From Symsagittifera roscoffensis (lineage: Eukaryota; Xenacoelomorpha; Acoela; Convolutidae), in contig NC_087071.1 in the NCBI RefSeq assembly GCF_963678635.1, forward strand, positions 9,163,842 to 9,227,841: 64,000 bases of DNA, given 5' to 3'. How positions within the stretch are numbered: position 1 is the first letter of the stretch; each line of letters begins with the position of its first letter. The notes below the pieces were generated by a model. It was given only the letters and a program-made list of their open reading frames with translations. It did not search any database and was not told where the DNA came from. A program made the translations under genes and the position numbers. Of the stretch, positions 54,738 to 61,679 are shown piece by piece.

Positions 54738-57700
54738 TTATGTTGTTTCTGGATTAGATTGTACTTGATTAATATGTCTTTGATGTTTAGGTGTACTACT
54801 TCTGTGGCGATTATTAGAATTATTATAGTTATTATTATTCCGGTGTGGTGATTGGGAATTATTTCTATAACGATTATTATAACTTGAGTGTCGATTTTGT
54901 GAATTATTTCGCGATCTGTTTTGGTAATTATTGTTTGGTCTGTTATAGTTCGATCTATTATATGAGTTATTCCTTGATTGATTGTTCGGGTAATTCTGGT
55001 TTCGGTTGTTTGAATAACTTCTATTCCGATTATTTGAGTAGTTTCTATTCCTATTGTATGATGAATTTCGTGATTGATTGTTTGGATAATAATTATTTCT
55101 TGATTGGGAATTAGATCTAGAAACAAATCGTTGTGTATTTGAATGTGATCTGGAGTAGTTATTTCGACTATTTGGTCTATTGTAGTGATTTTGTGATGAA
55201 TTATGCGTGTTTCTTCGTTCTGGTGATCTTCCTCTATAACTTGAGTTATATGGTGATTGATTTCTTGTATAATTTGTATTGTTCGGGAGTGGTTTTCCTG
55301 AACTGTTGTTGCTGTAGACTGTTTTGTTCGGTAGATTTTGATCTTTTTTCATGTATTGATAGAATGATTTATTTGGTTCTTTATATTTTTGAGGTTTATT
55401 TTGATTGTCTTGCTGTTTTTGTCTACATTCAGAAATACTGTGTCCGTATCGTCGGCAATAATTACACCATTTTTTGAAGGATGGTTTGCCTTTAAAGTTT
55501 GGGTGTTTTTCGTAAATGTTGAGTATTTCAGTGATTTTTTCAACGAGATCTGTATCTGATTCTTGTATATTGTTTATATTTGTGGAAGCTGTTTCAATTC
55601 TGTTAACGTATTGTAATTTCAGATTTTCCGTTTCTTCGAGTTTCATTGTGATTTCTGCTTGTTCTAGTTTGTCTACTAGTTTTCGAAAATCTAAATCGGG
55701 TTCTCGAATTGACGAAGGATGGGATGCTCTCTTTTTTATTGCTATTTTCCTTAATTGTGGTGTTAAGGTCATCATTAAGATTTCTGTCATCTTTGTGTTT
55801 TTATAGTCATGTGTATTTAATGAATATGCTTTTCGAACTAGTGTTTCGATTTGTACTGCTAATTGCTTGATGGTTTCGTTTGGTAATCTGCGAATTTCAT
55901 TACATAAAACTCTTTGTTGTTGTTTGTTTCTTTCGGAGTCAAACATTTTTGAAAATTCTTGTGTAAATCTTTTCCAATTTGATTTTATTTCTATAGGCAA
56001 TACTGAAAACCATTTTTGGGCTGCGCCATCTAGAGTTGTTTGTATTAACGCTGTGCGTCGATGTATCCAGTTTTGATGTAGTGGCGTATTAATTGGTTCA
56101 GGTCCTATATTTAAAATCAAATTTGCTGTGACTGCATTTAAATAGTCTTCTACAGAATATTCAGGGTCTGTTCCTGTGAATACCATTAAAGGTTTATTTG
56201 ATGTTATTGATGATCCACCCATAAGGTATAGATTCATCGTCATTTGTAATGATTCTGCTGCATTTGGCATTTGAGAAAAATTTGAAAGTTGATTTCTTGT
56301 TATTTCGTGTTGTTGAAGATAATATGGGAGTGGTATTTCATTTTGCATTTGTGCTGGTTGGTACGAGTTTGCAATCATTGGGTTTTGTTGCTGAATTGGT
56401 TGAAAAGATTTATTATTTGGGTTTTGTTGTTGAATTGGTTGTTGAATTTGTGTATCTATTGGTTGTGGAGAAAAATTTCTATGATATGTATGTGGTTTCT
56501 GTATTCCTTGTCCACGATATTCTTGATTATAGGGTGTAAATATATCTGGTTGTAGGAAATCATCATCTGAGGATAAGTAATCCATTTGATAAGATGTTTG
56601 TTTTTTATTTTTATTTTGTTGAAAAAATGGATAGTTTTCACTACGATCCTGTGGAGGATGTATTTTTGTTTGGAAATTTACTGAATTAGGTGGTGCTATT
56701 GGGTTATCCCAGTTTTGAGATCTTGTATAATTACTAAAATTTTTTCGTGGTTGATAATTTGTTTTTGATGGATGTGTGTAATTATAATTATGGTCTGCAA
56801 AGTTGTTTCTAGTGAACGTTTTGCGTGTTTTTGGCGGTATTGTCATGGGTCTGTATGTTTGGTAATCCATGTGTGAATATTTTGGGGCAACCGAAGGTTT
56901 AACGGTTGATTGTAATGTTACCTGTGTTTGTGAAGAATTTGTATTTCTTGGTGTTGTTAAGTTTGGACGTATTGGTGAAATACTTTGTTGTGTAGTTGTT
57001 GTGTGTACGATTTCTTCATTTATGAAGTGTGATGGTGTCTGGATATCTTGTTGAGTAAGATTCCTAGTTCCATTGAGGTTTTCATTGTGTATGACTGTAG
57101 AGTTTAAACTATTATTTTGCATATCGGGTAAAAATGTATTATAGTTTAATGGTGTTGCATCAATGGTTAATGGTATTACTCGTACATAATCTCTTACATA
57201 AGATATCGTACTTATTGCTTGACTTGAGATTGATTGTGGGAAGTTTATGAATGCGGGATGAGACCATTCGGGGTCCCAAACATAGTCTGATTGTTCTGTG
57301 ATGGCAGTATCATCGTTTGAGTTTTGGGGTCTAAAATTTTTTCTTGCTTGTGAAATTAAATCAATATTATGTGTGAAATAATCTATTATGAACCATGCCA
57401 AGATTTTTTGTAAGTCGTGTTTTGTATGTTGTGAAACTTCATCTTTCGTGAAATTTTCTTTAATTATATTTAGAAAACTAGAGAGTAGTGTGATTTCATG
57501 TCGTACTCTTATATGTTTAGATGTTTCTGTCGGTGAGACATTTGGTATCTGGATTTCGTTTTCTAATATCGAGATATAACTATATATTATCGCAAAAACT
57601 TCATTGGTGAATATGGAGTTTGCTCTTTGTGAGTTATGATATTGGATGCTTTTTATATATTCTGAGAATACTTTTGAGAATTCTAAATCAAGGTCGTCTG

Positions 57701-57992
57701 TTTGAATTATATATTTACTGTGATTCTGGTTTGGTGAGCTGAATTCTATGGAGTAGATTCCGTATTGTTGTGTTAGGTTACATATATCTTTTAGATAGTG
57801 ATCGATAATTTGTCTTTTGATTTTTACATCTGGAAACTCTGTTTTACATGGACTGATTCCGGGTTCAAACAAATTTAAAAGTAAATTTTTGCAGAATATA
57901 TGCTGTCCTCTATCAGTGGTTGCATCTACGATAAAGGGGAAAATATCATCATCATCTGGACTTTCTTCACCTGGGGTGTGCGTTGAGCTCAT
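54738..57992 (-). CDS. Gag of the giant element (1,084 aa)
   Basis: Intact ATG-to-TAA frame, about two to three times the usual Gypsy Gag length. Residues 1-230 form a folded-looking acidic N-terminal domain of unknown type. Residues about 230-590 are Asn/Gln/Thr/Pro-rich and probably disordered. Residues about 600-790 match the retrotransposon Gag capsid pattern (TGTDPEYSVEDYL, then WIHRRTALIQTTLDG, then FTQEFSKMF). A CCHC zinc knuckle (CNYCRRYGHSISEC) sits at about 843-856. The last ~200 residues are an Arg/Asn/Ser/Tyr repeat likely to bind RNA. It builds the particle and packages RNA. The start overlaps ORF0 by 26 nt. Confidence 0.92.
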   Translation of the reverse strand: MSSTHTPGEESPDDDDIFPFIVDATTDRGQHIFCKNLLLNLFEPGISPCKTEFPDVKIKRQIIDHYLKDICNLTQQYGIYSIEFSSPNQNHSKYIIQTDDLDLEFSKVFSEYIKSIQYHNSQRANSIFTNEVFAIIYSYISILENEIQIPNVSPTETSKHIRVRHEITLLSSFLNIIKENFTKDEVSQHTKHDLQKILAWFIIDYFTHNIDLISQARKNFRPQNSNDDTAITEQSDYVWDPEWSHPAFINFPQSISSQAISTISYVRDYVRVIPLTIDATPLNYNTFLPDMQNNSLNSTVIHNENLNGTRNLTQQDIQTPSHFINEEIVHTTTTQQSISPIRPNLTTPRNTNSSQTQVTLQSTVKPSVAPKYSHMDYQTYRPMTIPPKTRKTFTRNNFADHNYNYTHPSKTNYQPRKNFSNYTRSQNWDNPIAPPNSVNFQTKIHPPQDRSENYPFFQQNKNKKQTSYQMDYLSSDDDFLQPDIFTPYNQEYRGQGIQKPHTYHRNFSPQPIDTQIQQPIQQQNPNNKSFQPIQQQNPMIANSYQPAQMQNEIPLPYYLQQHEITRNQLSNFSQMPNAAESLQMTMNLYLMGGSSITSNKPLMVFTGTDPEYSVEDYLNAVTANLILNIGPEPINTPLHQNWIHRRTALIQTTLDGAAQKWFSVLPIEIKSNWKRFTQEFSKMFDSERNKQQQRVLCNEIRRLPNETIKQLAVQIETLVRKAYSLNTHDYKNTKMTEILMMTLTPQLRKIAIKKRASHPSSIREPDLDFRKLVDKLEQAEITMKLEETENLKLQYVNRIETASTNINNIQESDTDLVEKITEILNIYEKHPNFKGKPSFKKWCNYCRRYGHSISECRQKQQDNQNKPQKYKEPNKSFYQYMKKDQNLPNKTVYSNNSSGKPLPNNTNYTRNQSPYNSSYRGRSPERRNTHNSSQNHYNRPNSRNNYSRSHSNTQRFVSRSNSQSRNNYYPNNQSRNSSYNRNRNYSNNRNRSYSNNRNQNYPNNQSRNNSYNRSNYNRPNNNYQNRSRNNSQNRHSSYNNRYRNNSQSPHRNNNNYNNSNNRHRSSTPKHQRHINQVQSNPETT

Positions 57993-58434
57993 TTTTTCGT
58001 TCGATGACTGTTAATATGTAATTATCAATGTGTCTAATTGGTTGATTCCAATTGTATAAATGTACTGGTTTGTGTTTATATTGCTTTTTTATTCGTCTTT
58101 TTCCTCTTTTTGATGAATTTGAAGTTGTTTCTGAGTCAGAGAAATATAATTGATCGTGAATTGGGCAATTTTTATCTATTGATTCTTTTAGTTTATAAAG
58201 TTCGTCTAAACTGTTGGTTTCTGATTCTGAAAATGCGTTTCGATTTTTTGAAAATCTTTTTCGTGTTATTTGTCTTTGTTTAGTTATTATTTTTCTCTTT
58301 AATGTTTGTCGTTTTGTTCTAATGTATCCAACTGTTTGTGTATGAGGTGTGATTACAAGGTCGTATTTTTTGTTATTTATTTCACAATTGTGTAAAACGA
58401 TTGTTTGTTTGTTTCCTAGGTTTTTAAATGACAT
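57967..58434 (-). CDS. ORF0 of the giant element (155 aa, basic)
   Basis: Intact ATG-to-TGA frame upstream of gag, overlapping it by 26 nt in another frame. The protein is strongly basic, with Lys/Arg clusters in the middle (TLKRKIITKQRQITRKRF) and near residue 110 (KRGKRRIKKQYKHK), separated by a Ser/Asp/Glu-rich segment. The basic clusters could be nuclear-localisation or RNA-binding signals, as in small regulatory proteins of complex retroviruses, but no homology is claimed. Its location before gag is unusual for Gypsy elements. Confidence 0.7.
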   Translation of the reverse strand: MSFKNLGNKQTIVLHNCEINNKKYDLVITPHTQTVGYIRTKRQTLKRKIITKQRQITRKRFSKNRNAFSESETNSLDELYKLKESIDKNCPIHDQLYFSDSETTSNSSKRGKRRIKKQYKHKPVHLYNWNQPIRHIDNYILTVIERKNELNAHPR

Positions 58435-58950
58435 AAGGTTTAGGATGACGGGTGCAAAAGGTTGTTAAATGATTTCTATTTGCTTAAACTGTTAGTCCTT
58501 ACGATTTTTTTGTTAGCCTAACCTGGGTCTATTTGTTCAGGGTTGGGGAGAAAAGTATATCGATTCCGAAGAATGATTTTATACTTTCTCGTGGCTAGTA
58601 TAAGCTAAGTTGTTAACTTACTTAATCTTACTTAAGGGTAGTGATTGTGTTCAGGGTTGGAGAATAGTAAATCGATCCACAGGGTTCAGGTATAATTAGA
58701 ACGCGAGTAGTTCGTTAGATACTATTTTAAACTTACTAAGTCTAAGATTTATCCTGGGTCTGGTAAGAGGGGGGATCAAGTGAAGGATGAATAACCGAAG
58801 TTCTTCACTGTTTATCCTAATTTGAATGATTAGTTTTGTTCAAAAATTTCTATTAGTCCTGGGTTTTTAGAAAGGGTTGGATAGTGAATCGACGTTTGAG
58901 GTCGTTAGACACTCGTTTAGTGGGTGGGGGAGAACAAAGTTGTTCTTTTT

Positions 58951-59034
58951 GATCCAAGGATAGGCCTTGATGATCAAGTTTTAAATTTAATTAAATAGAA
59001 AATGATTTAAGATCCAAGGATAAGCCTTGATGAT
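58951..59034 (-). repeat. 60-nt spaced direct repeat in the leader
   Basis: GATCCAAGGATAGGCCTTGATGATC-type block at 58,951-58,974 and again at 59,011-59,034, one base different, each followed by a similar AAATTTAATT-rich spacer. Confidence 0.7.
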
Positions 59035-59361
59035 CTGATTTTAAAATTAAGTGAATTGAAGTTTAAAATGTTTTAAATTTGTGTAAAGAATAGATTTAGT
59101 ATTTTTATGATATTAGTGAGCTTATGATTGCTGTTATGTTTAGGCGATGAAGCTGGAACAACAGGATGATTTATGATTACTAACCATTTATTGTCATGCT
59201 ACTAATTTTTATTTTTATTTTCCAATAAATATTTTTCAAACATGTTTTGTATATTACTGCAGAACTTAGGAAAACGATCTGAGATCTTTTTATCAATCGT
59301 TATTGTATATTAATAATTTTGTTTAGCGCCTGAAATGATTTTGAAGATTGACTTCAAAATT

Positions 59362-59595
59362 TTATGTTTGCAAATGAAAATCTAAATTCATTGCTAGTAG
59401 TATTCTAAATACAAAAGTTTGTTCTGGCTTTTGCCGAACTATCATATAACTATATGGTAAGTTTCTGCTTTGTCGTATGTCGTCTCTGGTTCGAGGTCTT
59501 CTTCCAATTCCGGGTAGTTCTGTTATCGTTCGGAATATTGGCTCTGATCTATTGAGTCGTAGAGACATTTCGATTAAATTATTGTCGTATAACAT
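59362..59595 (-). CDS. Leader ORF of the giant element (77 aa)
   Basis: First sizeable ATG frame after the 5' LTR in element sense, 77 codons. It includes an Arg-rich segment (GIGRRPRTRDDIRQSRN) and ends in a neutral tail. It could be an upstream ORF controlling downstream initiation, a first exon of a spliced product, or chance. No family is recognised. Confidence 0.35.
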   Translation of the reverse strand: MLYDNNLIEMSLRLNRSEPIFRTITELPGIGRRPRTRDDIRQSRNLPYSYMIVRQKPEQTFVFRILLAMNLDFHLQT

Positions 59596-59662
59596 TTTGT
59601 AAATGTTTTGTCTAAATTCTAATCTATTATTGGTTAATTCTAAGCTTTTAAGATCTTGTTCG

Positions 59663-59680
59663 AGACTTATGGTCGCACCA
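59663..59680 (-). promoter_or_regulatory. Primer-binding site candidate
   Basis: Element-sense TGGTGCGACCATAAGTCT begins two bases after the 5' LTR end. It starts with TGG, complementary to the CCA end of a tRNA. The primer tRNA cannot be named without the host tRNA set. Confidence 0.7.
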
Positions 59681-59682
59681 GA

Positions 59683-60092
59683 TGAGTTAGGACCGATGGG
59701 TATAACTCATAGAGTAATTTCGGATAGGGTACACCGTCTGCTCGTCACGCTATCTTATTTTCGGCCGGATAGATTCGTGCAACTTCTTAGTCTAATACCG
59801 ATCCTAATCTTACTCTTATACTATCTAGTCTCAGGTTGTTTAACTAGTCTCTGCTAGGCTCAATAGATCTAGGGTATACTGGTTTATTGCGGCTGCTGAA
59901 GTACTCGGGAGAGTTCAACTAGTTTCTAAGTTAAATTCAAATCTCTCTGGTGCTGAAATTACAAGTAATTTCAGCACTTACAAATAAGTGGATTGTTAGT
60001 TAGATGGATCATGATTGGTTAATATTAAATACTTTACATTGGTAAAATATCTAATTTATCCAATCATAAAATGTAGTTTAGATCAGGTTCCA
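59683..60092 (-). repeat. 5' LTR of the giant element
   Basis: 410 bp, same boundaries and contents as the 3' LTR, one base different by eye. It includes the hairpin at 59,950-59,977 and AATAAA at 59,883-59,888. It would serve as promoter; two CCAAT-like motifs lie in its first ~90 element-sense bases. Confidence 0.95.
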
Positions 60093-60096
60093 CTAG
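60093..60096. repeat. Target-site duplication CTAG, right copy
   Basis: Matches 42,336-42,339. The uninterrupted locus would read GAGATTAAG-CTAG-GATTGACC. Confidence 0.85.
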
Positions 60097-60373
60097 GATT
60101 GACCAACAACCATTCGCACCGAAGCACTGCAAATCTACTTCAAAAATAATTGCGTTAACTACTTTGCACCAACAGATGACCATAGAGGGATTCGTTTAGT
60201 TGCACGACTGATGGGAACATTGAGAACTGTGATGGGTAGTGTGATGGGTAGTGAACCCCAAATTAAATCATGCAAAATGGCAGAACTAACAGATAATTTA
60301 TAAACGCGGAAGAAATATGTCGCCGTTCAAAAAGCATTTAACGCGTCGCAGGCTAGACTTCGTTTATACCGGG

Positions 60374-61471
60374 AGCGTACTCTTATTTTGCTTACTACAA
60401 CTTCTATTTTTTGCATGTTCTCTACCTGTAATCGTATACGCAACCAGGCTACCTCAGCCTGCATTTACTTTGATATTGACAACGACTAGTCTTTTTTGTT
60501 CGACAATGTCCATCTATCAACACGGCAACAACGAAGATCGAATACAATATGAGTTGGAATAACGTTTAACTGTCAAATTTAGACCTTGAAATCTTGCTGA
60601 GAGCTCCCGTAACTCATCAAGCGACAAAAAAAACACGCTGTTAACATCCGGAAAAGCCAGCTGAACAAATCAAATGTTACAAAAAGTTTCAAGAGTACAT
60701 CCAGATTTTGAATGCATTTAGAAACTCAAACAAGTGTGGAATCTGGTATATTTCCAGCTTTTCAATTTATTTAGTTCCACTATTTTGTTTCCAGAGCTGA
60801 TAACAGTTTTAAGTTTCGTATCCGCTAGTTTAAAGTCACTTCTGTCATTCTTGTGTGTTGATCTTTCTTTGTCGTTTCCGGTCGATGTATCTATATTTGC
60901 GGGCAACATTTATGAGCCTTGATTTTTTAAGATTGTGAATCAAACAGTGCACTGTACATCCTGCCAAACTTTCGCAAAAAAAACGGAAAACCGCGAGAAA
61001 TTGGTGTGGGTGTACCTTGGTTTTATCATAAACTATGTCGAGGTGAGTGTGTTTGCTTGTCGGCTGTCTAAGTTGAGGACCTCGGCTGTCGAGATGAGGT
61101 TCGTAGGCTGTCAAGATGAGGATTTTTTGCTTTCCTGAGGTAACTATTCAAAGTTTCGACAATCTAATAGCGAGTTGAAGGCTGCTGCTAGTTGATGTGC
61201 TGGTCGGTTGTTGCAGTTGATCATTGTCCAAACAAAATGGCAATCGTTGCGGAGTTGAGATCTGCTGAATTAAGGAGATTGACTGGTCGTTGTTGTCTGC
61301 TGATTGAAGGAACTGGTTCATTGTTGCAGTTGATCATTGTCGAAGGAAAAAGACTAGTCATTGTCATTATCCATGTAAATACAGGCTGAGGTAGTCTGGT
61401 TGCGTACACGATTACAGGTAGAGAACATGCAAACATAATTAGAAGTTTTAGTAAGCAAAATAAGAGTACGC
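60374..61471. repeat. 1.1-kb inverted-repeat structure
   Basis: Arms 60,374-60,508 and 61,335-61,471 are inverted copies of about 135 nt (AGCGTACTCTTATTTTGCTTACTA at the outer ends, CGACAATG at the inner ends), differing by small indels and substitutions. Both arms keep the frame ACSLPVIVYATRLPQP (plus frame 60317-60562, minus frame 61221-61436). The interior also holds a direct repeat of TTGTTGCAGTTGATCATTGTC at about 61,209 and 61,322. Likely a foldback element or remnant; the arm frame could be an old coding segment. Confidence 0.6.
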
Positions 61472-61679
61472 TTACGGTATAAGAAAACTGTTGTTAGGTA
61501 TCAGGTGTCGCTGTCATGTCAAACAAGTTTCCAACATCGGAGCATCGTTGATGGAGTGCTTTGAACTTTGTTGGGGAAGGCAAAGCTGGCAGGCTCTTCC
61601 ATCTGTACTTTTCGGACTGTCGATGTTGGAGACGATAATGAAGTTTCATCGCTGCCTTCTGGTACCGATTGATCATGTA

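Larger units (their letters stand above)
58435..59682 (-). other. 5' leader of the giant element
   Basis: About 1.25 kb between the 5' LTR and ORF0. It contains the primer-binding site, a short leader ORF, a 24-nt direct repeat and three degenerate copies of a GTTCAGGGTTGGGGAGAA...ATCGATTCC block (about 58,535, 58,650 and 58,868). Such leaders usually carry packaging and translation-control signals. Confidence 0.7.
42340..60092 (-). mobile_element. Giant Gypsy-type LTR retroelement with envelope-like and accessory ORFs (17,753 bp)
   Basis: Complete insertion bounded by two 410-bp LTRs (TG...CA ends) and a CTAG duplication. Element order on the minus strand: 5' LTR, primer-binding site, 1.2-kb leader, ORF0, gag, linker frame, RT/RNase H, integrase, two small hydrophobic ORFs, ORF3, envelope-like ORF, ORF5, 1.6-kb 3' region, 3' LTR. 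RT before integrase, a GPY-type integrase tail and a CCHC Gag place it with Gypsy/Metaviridae-like elements. The envelope-like ORF and overlapping accessory ORFs make it look like an endogenous retrovirus of an invertebrate. The LTRs differ at one base by my reading, so it is young. The element sense strand is conspicuously rich in A and C and poor in G. This copy cannot be autonomous: no protease, a broken RNase H and interrupted envelope and ORF5 frames. Confidence 0.96.

Noticed and set aside
54710-55126. 138-codon Ile/Thr-rich minus frame inside gag
   Set aside because: Out-of-frame reading of the Arg/Asn/Ser repeat tail of Gag; its low-complexity composition explains the absence of stops.
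44349-57992. Nuclear code with TAA reassigned to an amino acid
   Set aside because: Several intact frames in the element (gag, integrase, both small ORFs, ORF5) end in TAA at sensible places, and in the surroundings TAA is as common as expected for noncoding AT-rich DNA.
59640-59680. tRNA gene, from GTTCGAGACTTATGGTCGCACCA on the plus strand
   Set aside because: It resembles a tRNA 3' end with CCA, but there is no A box or cloverleaf upstream; it is explained as the complement of the primer-binding site.
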